Part shown: positions 1-7,757 of the stretch, piece by piece
How positions within the stretch are numbered: the stretch's first letter is position 1
Layout of the letters: each line of letters begins with the position of its first letter
Source: Hydrogenoanaerobacterium saccharovorans
Lineage (GTDB): Bacteria; Bacillota; Clostridia; Oscillospirales; Ruminococcaceae
Reading direction: 5' to 3'
DNA: 64,000 nucleotides
Assembly: GCF_003814745.1 (NCBI RefSeq)
Contig: NZ_RKRD01000001.1
Span: 1,302,001-1,366,000 of the forward strand
Notes under the pieces: generated by a model
Database searches by the model: none
What the model was told of the DNA's origin: nothing
What the model saw: only the letters and a program-made list of their open reading frames with translations
Position numbers and translations under genes: made by a program

Positions 1-134
1 ATAACGAACAGCACCGGGATAATACAAATGAGTGCAAGCGCAATAAAAATAATATTAATTATAATGTTGCTGCCCGTGGATACTCGGTTGAATTTTTCCA
101 AACCGTCCAAAGCTTGTTTATGCTTTTTAGCCAA
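1..134 (-). CDS. Carbohydrate ABC transporter permease, N-terminal part only (cut by window edge)
   Basis: Reading leftwards from a TTG at 134-132 preceded by AAGGAGGG (142-149), the frame stays open to the window edge. It gives a short basic head (LAKKHKQALDGLEKF), then a hydrophobic helix rich in Ile, Leu and Ala. This is the usual start of a MalG/LplC-type inner-membrane permease of a sugar ABC importer. It follows the other permease gene by 13 bases, the normal order for the two permeases of a CUT1 importer. Only about 44 codons are visible, so the family call rests on the neighbour and the N-terminal shape. The ribosome site and the fit to operon structure make the TTG start convincing. 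Substrate is not readable here; the surrounding glycosidases suggest an oligosaccharide. Confidence 0.75.
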   Translation of the reverse strand, partial: MAKKHKQALDGLEKFNRVSTGSNIIINIIFIALALICIIPVLFV

Positions 135-147
135 TGTATTTCCCTCC

Positions 148-1098
148 TTATATCATTGCACTGTCGGGGTCTACTTTACGCACAATGCCGTTTGCAATTA
201 AAATAGTAATGCATCCGGCTACCGATTGTAAAAATGCCGCGGCGGATGCCATACCGGTTGTCGAAGTTTTCAATTGTTTAAATACAAACACATCTATCGT
301 TTGTGTTACTGAGTACAAGGAGTTCGAATCTCTCGGCACCTGATAGAACAGTCCAAAGTCGGAATAAAAGATGCGGCCTACAGCCAAAATAAACATCATT
401 ATAATAACGGTTTTCATCAGAGGCAATGTAATATATTTTATTTGCTGCCAAATCGATGCTCCATCTATAATTGCAGCTTCGTAATAAGTGCGGTCGATAC
501 CTGTTATAGTAGCCAGGTAAACAACCATATTGTAGCCAAGGCTTTTCCACACGTTCATAAATACTATGAGCCACGGCCACATGTTCTTCTCCATATACCA
601 TTGGTGGGGGTCCATTCCAAACTGAACCAGTAAGCTGTTTACAAGACCTCTGTCATAGCTTAAAAATGCCCACAACAAAGCAGTTACAACTACCCAAGAA
701 AGAAAGTACGGTAAAAACATTGCCGTCTGGTAAAATTTTGCCAAGCGTTTGCTATGCAGCTGGCCAATCAACAGTGCTGCAGTAACCGGTAGGACGATAC
801 TTAATACAATAAACACAATGTTATACAGCAGTGTATTGCGCAATATCATCCAGATGTCTCCGGAAGAAAATAAAAATTCAAAGTTTTTAAAACCACACCA
901 ATCACTTTGTAATATGCTGTCGATGAAATTCCCTTTAATTTTGTAATCCTTAAATGCGATAATAATACCAAACATCGGTAAAAAGCTGAATAAGAAATAC
1001 CAAATTGTAGTGGGTAATGCTAAAATGCTCAGCTCTGTGTCATCACGCGTCCAACGTTTTTTACGTTTTATGGCAGCCTGTTCAATTTTATGAGCCAT
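148..1098 (-). CDS. Carbohydrate ABC transporter permease (LplB/MalF-type)
   Basis: This is a 316-residue integral membrane permease of a CUT1-type sugar ABC importer. After a basic cytoplasmic head there are about six hydrophobic segments. The EAA loop that contacts the ATPase is visible as YYEAAIIDGASIWQQIKY, with the conserved EAA and Gly, in the C-terminal half. The ATG at 1098 was chosen over the upstream in-frame start at 1158 because a GGAGGAGG-like site sits directly before it. LplB-like permeases usually work with an extracytoplasmic binding protein, a second permease (here at the left edge) and a shared MsmX-type ATPase; none of the latter is in the window. Transcription probably starts near 1218 from an element also found before the alpha-mannosidase, so the two are likely co-regulated. 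The natural substrate is inferred, not shown. Confidence 0.9.
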   Translation of the reverse strand: MAHKIEQAAIKRKKRWTRDDTELSILALPTTIWYFLFSFLPMFGIIIAFKDYKIKGNFIDSILQSDWCGFKNFEFLFSSGDIWMILRNTLLYNIVFIVLSIVLPVTAALLIGQLHSKRLAKFYQTAMFLPYFLSWVVVTALLWAFLSYDRGLVNSLLVQFGMDPHQWYMEKNMWPWLIVFMNVWKSLGYNMVVYLATITGIDRTYYEAAIIDGASIWQQIKYITLPLMKTVIIMMFILAVGRIFYSDFGLFYQVPRDSNSLYSVTQTIDVFVFKQLKTSTTGMASAAAFLQSVAGCITILIANGIVRKVDPDSAMI

Positions 1099-1398
1099 AG
1101 TTCCTCCTCCTTTACTTACGGCCACCAATGTGTCCGCTTGCGGTGCTCTTAAGTGCATCGCTAGTTTATATATATATTATAATTGTAATACCAATGCCTT
1201 ACTATCTCACATTCTTTAGGCTTTAGTATAAAAACGTTAGGTTTGTGGTAAAAAAATAACCTCATATTCAGTATTTCTTTAAAAAAATTATCTATAACTA
1301 ACAAATATAGTGATGGAAGTAACATTCTTGGTGTAGACTTATTAAAACAAATATTTTATGATTTATTAAAAAATGCTTTAGCGAAAGGAGTGTTTATA
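1099..1398. other. Divergent intergenic region between permease operon and GH20 gene
   Basis: About 300 bases, very AT-rich. It holds the minus-strand promoter element at 1201-1254 for the permease operon. Towards the plus-strand gene I see only weak promoter options: TTGGTG at 1328-1333 with a TATTTT at 1352, or TATGAT at 1357-1362. There is a good ribosome site AAAGGAG at 1384-1390. No RNA gene or small ORF with a ribosome site was recognised. Confidence 0.5.
1201..1254 (-). promoter_or_regulatory. Shared promoter/activator element, copy A
   Basis: This 54-base block aligns without gaps to 5885-5938, with 46 identities. Read on the minus strand it contains TATACT (complement of 1225-1230), a good -10 box. 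It has no good -35; instead two ACC-containing half-sites precede the -10, as in activator-dependent promoters. ACTATCTCA at 1201-1209 is also conserved and would lie just inside the transcript. It is upstream of the ABC permease genes with an inferred leader of about 120 bases. The activator is not in the window. Confidence 0.6.
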
Positions 1399-3282
1399 TT
1401 GTTATCAATCAATATTTGTGGCGGAATTCCCCCTGAACTTCAAGGCGGTACGAGGGAGATAGCAGCACTGCTGGGCTTGGATTTTTCAGAAAAAGGGCTT
1501 AAAACGCAATTACAAAAAGGGGACAAACTTGCTGTTTGCGTACAGGAAAACGAATGTACCATTATATATCGCAACAAAGTTGAATTTTTTCGTGCGTTGG
1601 CTCTTTTAGTAAGATACGAGGGAAAGCCCGTTGCAATTGAAGAAATATCTTGTTTTAAACGTTGTGGTGTTATGCTCGATTGTTCGCGTAATGCAGTTCT
1701 TACGGTAGATGCGATTAAAAATATTTTGTGCCGCATGGCATTGATGGGGCTAGACCTTGCAATGATGTATACCGAAGATACTTACACTTTGCCCCAGCAA
1801 CCTTATTTTGGTTATTTGCGCGGTCGATATACGCCCGAAGAATTATGTGAGTTAGATGATTATGCTGATATGTTTGGCATTGAAATGATACCTTGTATAC
1901 AAACGCTTGCACATTTGGAGCGTGCGCTGCAATGGCCTTGCATGAAAAAGTACTGCGATACCGAAGATATTCTTATGGTAGGTGCTGAAGAAACCTATCA
2001 TTTTATACGCGAAATGCTGCAAGCGGCGAGTGCACCGTACCGTTCTAATCGCATTCATATTGGTATGGATGAAGCATATAGTGTGGGTCGCGGTAGGTAT
2101 CTAAACAAAAATGGGTACACTCCCGTTGATGATTTAATGAAACAGCACCTTGCGCGTGTGCACAGTATTATAGATGAACTGGGTCTTAAAGCAATGATGT
2201 GGAGTGACATGCACTTCACTGCCGCGTCCCCAACCGGCGGGGTATATCCTCCTGATGCAAACCTTACTCCCGAAATTATTGCATCCGCACCAAACGATAT
2301 CGACCTTGTTTATTGGGATTATTACCACGAAACTGAAACAGCATACGAGAATATTTTGAAAAAGCACACACAATTTGGTGCGCAAACTGTTTTTGCAGGT
2401 GGTATATGGACTTGGCTTGGCCCTGCAGCCGATTACCGTAAAACAATAGCTGCCACCTGGCCTGCTTTAGAGCAATGCAGAAAAAACGGTGTTCAAGAAG
2501 TGTTTGCAACTACTTGGTTGGATGATGGTGCAGAAACAAATTTGCAGACAATTTTATATGGACTGCAGCTTTTTGCAGAATACCGTTATACCCAAAATTG
2601 GGACAAGAATGAACTTGCCGCACGTTTTCGCACTACATGCGGCGCAGATGCAAACGCCTTTCTTGCGATTTCAAAGTTCAACCAACTGCCAGGAATGGCT
2701 ATTTTACCCGAAGGTACAGCAAACCCTTGCCGAATACTGTTGTATGAAGACCCGCTTATGCCTATGTTTGAAGCTGACTTGATTGATTTGGCAGACCCTG
2801 TTTATTACGAACAACTTACTTCTGAGTTTGAAACCTACCGTGACCAAAACCCCAATTACGCAGTGCTTATGAACTCGTACGCATGTTTGGCGCGTTTTCT
2901 TTACTTAAAATGCCTTTGGCGTGCAGATGCAGCAACCGCTGTGCGTACCAAAAACTTAGCACTTGCCAATGCATTGTGCTCTTTGGCAGATGAATGTAAA
3001 CATGCATTACAAACCCTGCGCAGCGCATGGCTTGCTTTGTGGATGTCGACCAACAAACCTTTCGGATTTGAAGTGCTTGATATTCGTTTGGGCGGGGCGA
3101 TTGCGCGTTTTGAAACAGCAAAGGTAAGAATGAACGAGTTTGCAACAGGTGCAATAAAAGATATCCCCGAACTGTCGTGCGAAAAATTACCGATTTTGCG
3201 CGATAGCAAAGGACGAATAAATTGCAATAATTTATGGGCATCCTATGTGTCTGCCGGTTTAGTGGGCAGGCAACATTATTAA
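1399..3282 (+). CDS. GH20-like beta-N-acetylhexosaminidase
   Basis: This is a cytoplasmic glycoside hydrolase of 627 residues, with no signal peptide or membrane segment. The central TIM-barrel part shows the family 20 hallmark RIHIGMDEAY, with the Asp-Glu pair (about residues 224-225) that in GH20 enzymes positions the substrate N-acetyl group and acts as general acid. Earlier barrel motifs such as RCGVMLDCSRN and MMYTEDTY agree. The family removes terminal GlcNAc or GalNAc. The TTG at 1399 is preferred because AAAGGAG (1384-1390) lies 8 bases upstream; the GTG at 1390 overlaps that site. Neighbours are a sugar importer and an alpha-mannosidase, which suggests intracellular trimming of imported N-glycan-like oligosaccharides. 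GlcNAc specificity is family knowledge, not directly shown. Confidence 0.8.
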   Translation: MLSINICGGIPPELQGGTREIAALLGLDFSEKGLKTQLQKGDKLAVCVQENECTIIYRNKVEFFRALALLVRYEGKPVAIEEISCFKRCGVMLDCSRNAVLTVDAIKNILCRMALMGLDLAMMYTEDTYTLPQQPYFGYLRGRYTPEELCELDDYADMFGIEMIPCIQTLAHLERALQWPCMKKYCDTEDILMVGAEETYHFIREMLQAASAPYRSNRIHIGMDEAYSVGRGRYLNKNGYTPVDDLMKQHLARVHSIIDELGLKAMMWSDMHFTAASPTGGVYPPDANLTPEIIASAPNDIDLVYWDYYHETETAYENILKKHTQFGAQTVFAGGIWTWLGPAADYRKTIAATWPALEQCRKNGVQEVFATTWLDDGAETNLQTILYGLQLFAEYRYTQNWDKNELAARFRTTCGADANAFLAISKFNQLPGMAILPEGTANPCRILLYEDPLMPMFEADLIDLADPVYYEQLTSEFETYRDQNPNYAVLMNSYACLARFLYLKCLWRADAATAVRTKNLALANALCSLADECKHALQTLRSAWLALWMSTNKPFGFEVLDIRLGGAIARFETAKVRMNEFATGAIKDIPELSCEKLPILRDSKGRINCNNLWASYVSAGLVGRQHY

Positions 3283-3330
3283 AAGAATATGCCCGAAAAC
3301 TTGTTTTTGTACAGGTTTTCGGGCATTCTT
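3283..3330. terminator. Bidirectional terminator between convergent GH20 and GH38 genes
   Basis: The arms AAGAAT(AT)GCCCGAAAAC and GTTTTCGGGCATTCTT form a long stem with a two-base bulge, and T-rich or A-rich flanks on both sides. It lies between the ends of two convergent genes. Confidence 0.8.
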
Positions 3331-3427
3331 TAAAATGTTTGTTCTGCTGGGTACGGTATTTTTATAGCACGAAGTGCACAGCAAAGCTGGGCGTACTGCA
3401 CTGCAATCAATGATTTGATTGCTAGTA

Positions 3428-5803
3428 TTACTGTACCATATACGGGAATATGCTGTGCTGTTTTTCATCCATTTCACAGAAGCATTCTTCGGGCGAAGTT
3501 TTATCGGATAATTCCAAGCGATAACAGAATTCATAAAAACCTGATAAATCCATTTTAAAGTTGGTTTCCCAGGTGTTGTTCATAATCCACGAGTAAACAT
3601 CGCGCTGGTTGTTTTCTGCTTTGTTATTACACAACAAAATGGGGTGGTGGCGCATTTCTCCTATATAAATCAGCGGGGTATCGGGTGTGAATATTTGTAC
3701 GGTCTGGTTTTTATTGATATAGGCAGTACCTACATCCGTCATCCAATATTCCATGCAAGTACCCGGTAATTGGTCAATCCCCGGTCTAAAAGGTTCTGTG
3801 CCTTTTTTAATGTACACCTCACGTTGCGGTAAAGCCAAGTTAAGGGGGAGATAAACACTTTCAATGTCGTTTGAAATTTCTTTTGCTATGCGCAAAGTAA
3901 AGTCGATACGCGGGATATTGCGGTACATACGCAAAAGCATGAAACATTCTCTTGTACCTTCCAGGTCAAATGCAAATTCCATAGTGGTATAGACTTCGCC
4001 TTGATTAATACATTTTACGCCTTTTAATTTGCCTGCAAATTGTTGCGCATGTACACCGCGAATATTGCGCCCTAGACGTGCACGTTCGGTATAAGCATCT
4101 TCACGTAGTTCTGTACGCTCATAAATTGGTGTAAAGAATTGCGACAGTCCGTCGGTTAGCATTTCGCAGTTTGATTTTTTGTTATAAAAAGAAGTAAATC
4201 CTTCGCCTATAGTGTAACAAATACGGAACCAGTCGTTCTCCAATTCATACGGTAAACGGTATGTTTCAGGCTCATAATCGTTAACGATATCACGCACGCG
4301 TTCTGCACCAACATAAGCATGGCGGCTATTCAGTGTTTTGGGCTTTGCAGGTATTTCTTCGTAGCTGTATTCCTTGGTTTCTCCTGCGCCAAAGCGATCG
4401 GTAAAACTAATTAAAACGCCTCTTGGGTGGCTGGAGAGCTGAACTGTCATTTCTTCTTTGGTAGCGGTATTCACTAAGCGTGCACCTGTTAACACCGGTG
4501 TTTCAATATAAAACTCCACAGGGAAAATTCCAGAGCAATTCCCCGGGTTAACTGCACGCATTGTTCCGCTGGTATTATAGTAACGCAGCGTTCCGCCCTT
4601 GCGCATCATTGCACGGTTTAACAGCAGAGCTGCTGCCTCATGCGCTTTGGATGCATAGCTGTTTTTGCGCATATCCAAATCTAAAACAAAAGTATCGTAG
4701 GGGTTTGTAACGGTTGCAGAATGCCCCCAAGTATGTTCTGCATAAAGTAAGAGGTTATCCTCTGCCGTATGGTTTTGCTCAGGGAAAGCTTCACGCAAGC
4801 CATGATCCAATTTGTCTGCCAAATGGTACATTTTTTGCGCGGCGCGGTAGTGCTTTACTGCACCGGGTGTAGAGCCCACTCCGTTAGCCCACCAATCGTT
4901 TAAATCGCCTTTATAAACAGGCAGTTCTCCTAAACGGCCGCGAATGGCAGTGTACAGCTCATTTAAAGTTACCATTTTTAGTTGCACTTCATTGCCAAAG
5001 CGTTTTCTGTAAGTCTCTATGGTACGCATAATATCGGGGTTTGGCGGTGCATTGTCGCTAAACACACCCGATACGCCGGAGATGATGAAATCATAAGGGT
5101 ACCCTGCTTCTTCACATTCGGTCAAATAGTGGTCCAAATTTTTATGCAAGTTTTCAGCGGCATCTTCCATCCGTTGGTTACCAAAATAAGAATTCTCCAT
5201 ATAGTAGAGAATTTTATTTTCTTTTAAGCCAAGCGCGTTTCCCAAGTTGTAATGCTCACCATTCCATACCAACAAACGTTTGCCGTTTGCTGCTTCCCAC
5301 CAGTAGGCGTTTTGGTTTTGGTAAAGCGGGTACATACCATGGTGTGTATGAATGTTGGTGAATAAAAACTCTATGCCATTGTCCAGCAGAGCATCCCGCT
5401 GCCCCATAGAAATACCATTGATATCCGCATTCATTGCAGTTTTAACGGTTATGTTTTGTTGTGCAAAAAGTTCTATCATGCCTTTTGTTTTTTGCTTTAG
5501 TATGGATGCGTCAACCAAATCGTTAAAATTAAGGTAAGTTGCAGAAATACCTATGCGGCCTTCTCGCACAAGGTCGAAAAACAATTTTCTTTCCTCTTCG
5601 TTTGCTTGTTCCAAAAAGCGTTCCACGCAGTAATAGGTTTCACAGTTCCAGCGGAACTCATAATTCTCTTTTTCTGTGAGTAATTGAAGTGCAGAACGTA
5701 TGTGGTCTACTTGAAAATCAATTACACGCTCTTGCAGGTCGGTGTAGCCGATATCTGTGTGCGAATGATGGACAATATAAACCGTTTTAATTGAATGTGC
5801 CAT
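3428..5803 (-). CDS. GH38 alpha-mannosidase
   Basis: This is a 791-residue cytoplasmic glycoside hydrolase family 38 enzyme. The zinc ligands appear in HHSHTDIGYTD (His15, Asp17). The catalytic nucleophile is probably Asp127 in MNADINGIS, 110 residues after Asp17, close to the spacing in characterised GH38 enzymes. A later AEHTWGHS supplies the second zinc-binding His. A C-terminal beta-rich region follows, as in the family. No signal peptide is present. The ATG at 5803 is chosen over 5857 because AAAGGAT lies just upstream. The family releases alpha-linked mannose. Its promoter element matches that of the ABC permease operon, and the next gene upstream is a ROK kinase, so the likely path is import, mannose release, and phosphorylation. 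Linkage specificity cannot be read from the sequence. Confidence 0.9.
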   Translation of the reverse strand: MAHSIKTVYIVHHSHTDIGYTDLQERVIDFQVDHIRSALQLLTEKENYEFRWNCETYYCVERFLEQANEEERKLFFDLVREGRIGISATYLNFNDLVDASILKQKTKGMIELFAQQNITVKTAMNADINGISMGQRDALLDNGIEFLFTNIHTHHGMYPLYQNQNAYWWEAANGKRLLVWNGEHYNLGNALGLKENKILYYMENSYFGNQRMEDAAENLHKNLDHYLTECEEAGYPYDFIISGVSGVFSDNAPPNPDIMRTIETYRKRFGNEVQLKMVTLNELYTAIRGRLGELPVYKGDLNDWWANGVGSTPGAVKHYRAAQKMYHLADKLDHGLREAFPEQNHTAEDNLLLYAEHTWGHSATVTNPYDTFVLDLDMRKNSYASKAHEAAALLLNRAMMRKGGTLRYYNTSGTMRAVNPGNCSGIFPVEFYIETPVLTGARLVNTATKEEMTVQLSSHPRGVLISFTDRFGAGETKEYSYEEIPAKPKTLNSRHAYVGAERVRDIVNDYEPETYRLPYELENDWFRICYTIGEGFTSFYNKKSNCEMLTDGLSQFFTPIYERTELREDAYTERARLGRNIRGVHAQQFAGKLKGVKCINQGEVYTTMEFAFDLEGTRECFMLLRMYRNIPRIDFTLRIAKEISNDIESVYLPLNLALPQREVYIKKGTEPFRPGIDQLPGTCMEYWMTDVGTAYINKNQTVQIFTPDTPLIYIGEMRHHPILLCNNKAENNQRDVYSWIMNNTWETNFKMDLSGFYEFCYRLELSDKTSPEECFCEMDEKQHSIFPYMVQ

Positions 5804-5884
5804 AAGCGTTATCCTTTCATATTCATAGTATTTTAGTGTTATAAACGAGCTGTACATTTATTATAGTTATAAATGGTATCTGCG

Positions 5885-5938
5885 ACTATCTCATAATTCT
5901 TAGCTTTTAGTATAAAAACGTTAGGTTTTGGGTAAAAA
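5885..5938 (-). promoter_or_regulatory. Shared promoter/activator element, copy B
   Basis: This is the gapless counterpart of 1201-1254. The minus-strand -10 box TATACT is the complement of 5909-5914. The 23-base core around it is identical in both copies, as are ACTATCTCA (5885-5893) and GGTAAAAA (5931-5938). It drives the alpha-mannosidase with an inferred leader of about 100 bases. It begins immediately after the ROK gene, so the mannosidase can be expressed independently of gntR-ROK. Confidence 0.6.
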
Positions 5939-5951
5939 CAACTTTGTTTTT
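5934..5951. terminator. Possible weak AT-only hairpin at the ROK gene end
   Basis: AAAAACAA-CT-TTGTTTTT is a perfect inverted repeat with a T tract overlapping the ROK stop codon. It could be a weak terminator or part of the adjoining promoter. The stem is almost all A:T, so I am unsure. Confidence 0.3.
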
Positions 5952-6885
5952 ACTGTTTCAATACTATGTTAGGGCAAAATAGATGGAACAAACCAATTAA
6001 GGCGCTTTGTGAAGATTCAGGGCTGATGCGCAGGGCAATTCTATTTTTGTTGCAAAACTGTTGCAGAGGCTCGCCAAAAAGCGAAAAGCTCTTCATCAAT
6101 TGCCCTCCAAGTACCAGCGCATTCGGCTTAAATGCATTTAAAATGGGGGAGAGAGCTTCGTTAAGATAATTCCCGAAACGGTCAAAACAATGCAGTGCTT
6201 TTTCATCTTGCTCTTGCGCAAGCTCTGCAAGTTCTTTGCCTTCCAAAGGCTTCCCAAACTCCTGTAATGCTAATTTACAAATACCACGTTTAGAAAGATA
6301 ATCATCAATCGTTGCATCTTTAAAAGGCAAACCATAAATCCACCCATTGGGGGGGACTCCGGGTATGCTGTTGTCAGCCAGCTTTCCATCCACTAAAAAA
6401 GACGAACCACAGCCCGTTCCAATGCAGACGTACAAACCACGTGTAAAACCGGGGTTTAATGCGTGTTCTCCCAACGCAAAAGCTTCAACATCGTTGCAAA
6501 ATATAAAAGGAATATCCCTTAAATGCTGCAACACAGGGTCTTTTTTTAAAATAGCTGCAATTTCTTCTCTTAGGCTAATTCCATATAAAGCATCGTATTT
6601 GTCCAAATTTTGCATAAGGCAAATGCCGGCATCATAATCAAACGGGCCCGGAAAAGCCATACCCACGCCGCATATTTCCCACTGCTCTTGTGGGAACATC
6701 TGCTTAATTTGATTGTATAGTTCTCGTATGATGTGTACAAAATGATTGCATATTTCGGTTTTAGAATGTTTGGCATTGGATGAAAACGTACGTAGTTCCC
6801 CCAATATTTTACCGCTTTGTGTTAACACACCCGCCTTAATTTGGGTTCCGCCTACATCCATGCAAATCCAAAATTTGTTATTCAT
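5950..6885 (-). CDS. ROK-family sugar kinase
   Basis: This is a 311-residue ROK protein, probably a sugar kinase using ATP. The N-terminal phosphate-binding motif DVGGTQIKAG starts at Asp10. The likely catalytic Asp is in FCNDVEAFALGEH, and CIGTGCGSSF is the second phosphate-binding loop. There is no DNA-binding head, so it is the enzyme rather than the NagC/Xyl repressor branch. The usual ROK zinc motif CxCGxxGC is missing: the segment after VDGKL reads PNGWIYGLPF. It starts at ATG 6885 with AAAGGAGACC overlapping the stop of gntR, so the two genes form an operon. Beside an alpha-mannosidase and a mannose-6-phosphate isomerase, mannose is the most attractive substrate. Glucose or GlcNAc remain possible. 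Confidence 0.85.
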   Translation of the reverse strand: MNNKFWICMDVGGTQIKAGVLTQSGKILGELRTFSSNAKHSKTEICNHFVHIIRELYNQIKQMFPQEQWEICGVGMAFPGPFDYDAGICLMQNLDKYDALYGISLREEIAAILKKDPVLQHLRDIPFIFCNDVEAFALGEHALNPGFTRGLYVCIGTGCGSSFLVDGKLADNSIPGVPPNGWIYGLPFKDATIDDYLSKRGICKLALQEFGKPLEGKELAELAQEQDEKALHCFDRFGNYLNEALSPILNAFKPNALVLGGQLMKSFSLFGEPLQQFCNKNRIALRISPESSQSALIGLFHLFCPNIVLKQ

Positions 6886-6899
6886 GTTATGGTCTCCTT

Positions 6900-7619
6900 T
6901 TACCGATCGGTTTCAATTTGAAATTTGCTGCAACCGGCGGGGTAATAGCTTTCAGAATACTCAATAGGCGTGCCATTGCTTAATTTACCGATTGAACGTA
7001 TGAGCAATACAGGTTCAAATTGGCTTATTTGCAGCAGTTCGGCAATCTCCGGCTGTGGCATTATCGCTTCAAGCTCGCGTGAGGCATGTTTTACATACAG
7101 CCCTTTTTGTTCCAGTGCCTCGTATAACGATATTTGTGTAAAATCCATATCCTGCAGTTCAGGAAAACGGTTGAATGGAACATGCACTGTAGTCAGCACA
7201 ACAGGGCGGTCTCCGTTATATCCATTTATTCTGCGTAAACGTGTTAAAACCGATACCTTTGCCTTACCGGTTAAATTTAGGTTGCGCATAGCATCCTCTT
7301 TTGCGTATTCGGTTTTCAGGCACAGTACCTGTGTAGAAATACGAAGCCCCTGCCGCTCGCTTTCCATACGATAGCTGGAAAGCATAGATGTAGAACGGTG
7401 GAGCAGCTTGCTCTGTTTAACAAACGAGCCTCTGCCTTTTATACGTACAAGGTAACCGTTTGAAACAAGGCGCGCCATTGCTTGCCGTATAGTAGGTCGG
7501 CTTACTCCCAGTTCGGCAGCAAGCTCTGTTTCAGGCGGAATTTGTGTTCCCGGGGGCCACTGCCCGCTGTGAATGCGTTCCATTAAAAAATCTTCCGCTT
7601 GCAGATGCAATGCTTTCAT
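6900..7619 (-). CDS. GntR/HutC-family repressor with UTRA domain
   Basis: This is a 239-residue transcription regulator. Residues 1-70 are a GntR winged helix (ELAAELGVSRPTIRQAM is the recognition part, then GRGSFV in the wing). The rest is a UTRA ligand domain ending in SIEYSESYYP-like family features (read here as PIEYSESYYPAG). HutC/YvoA/NagR relatives bind sugar phosphates such as GlcN-6-P or Glc-6-P and release operator DNA. It is divergent from the isomerase gene. Both promoters in the 138-base gap carry ATGTAnnTACAT/AATATGT-type palindromes, so autoregulation and control of the isomerase are likely. The effector may be a hexose phosphate such as Man-6-P; this is inference. Confidence 0.92.
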   Translation of the reverse strand: MKALHLQAEDFLMERIHSGQWPPGTQIPPETELAAELGVSRPTIRQAMARLVSNGYLVRIKGRGSFVKQSKLLHRSTSMLSSYRMESERQGLRISTQVLCLKTEYAKEDAMRNLNLTGKAKVSVLTRLRRINGYNGDRPVVLTTVHVPFNRFPELQDMDFTQISLYEALEQKGLYVKHASRELEAIMPQPEIAELLQISQFEPVLLIRSIGKLSNGTPIEYSESYYPAGCSKFQIETDR

Positions 7620-7646
7620 AATAATTACACCAACCTTTTCTAGGTA

Positions 7647-7675
7647 AATATAACACAGGAAAAAACATATGTAAA
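7647..7675 (-). promoter_or_regulatory. Promoter of gntR-ROK operon
   Basis: On the minus strand TTTACA (complement of 7670-7675), a 17-base spacer and TATATT (complement of 7647-7652) form a good vegetative promoter. The start codon is about 30 bases further on. Confidence 0.7.
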
Positions 7676-7680
7676 TACAT
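7669..7680. promoter_or_regulatory. Candidate GntR operator over the gntR -35 box
   Basis: ATGTA-AA-TACAT is a perfect palindrome covering the -35 hexamer of the gntR promoter. It shares the ATGTA/TACAT core with the inverted repeat in the divergent promoter. The position fits a repressor site for negative autoregulation. Confidence 0.55.
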
Positions 7681-7694
7681 TTGTTAAATAATAA

Positions 7695-7723
7695 TTGAAA
7701 TATGTATTGACATATTGTATACT
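7695..7723 (+). promoter_or_regulatory. Promoter of mannose-6-phosphate isomerase gene
   Basis: TTGAAA (7695-7700), a 17-base spacer and TATACT (7718-7723) match the vegetative consensus well. Transcription would begin near 7730, so in-frame starts at 7695 and 7731 are unlikely and ATG 7758 is used. Confidence 0.75.
7699..7716. promoter_or_regulatory. Candidate GntR operator between -35 and -10
   Basis: AATATGT-ATTG-ACATATT is a perfect inverted repeat with 7-base arms that fills the promoter spacer. A bound repressor would block polymerase directly. It resembles the palindrome at 7669-7680 in the gntR promoter. Confidence 0.55.
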
Positions 7724-7757
7724 AAAGAAAATGATATGTAAGGAAAGGAACAATAAT

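Noticed and set aside
6970..7374. 134-codon plus-strand frame across the GntR gene
   Set aside because: It is antisense to the UTRA domain, with no ribosome site.
7695..7757. Longer N-terminus of the mannose-6-phosphate isomerase starting at TTG 7695 or ATG 7731
   Set aside because: 7695 is the -35 box of its promoter, and 7731 is at the transcript start without a ribosome site. ATG 7758 has AGGAAAGGA.
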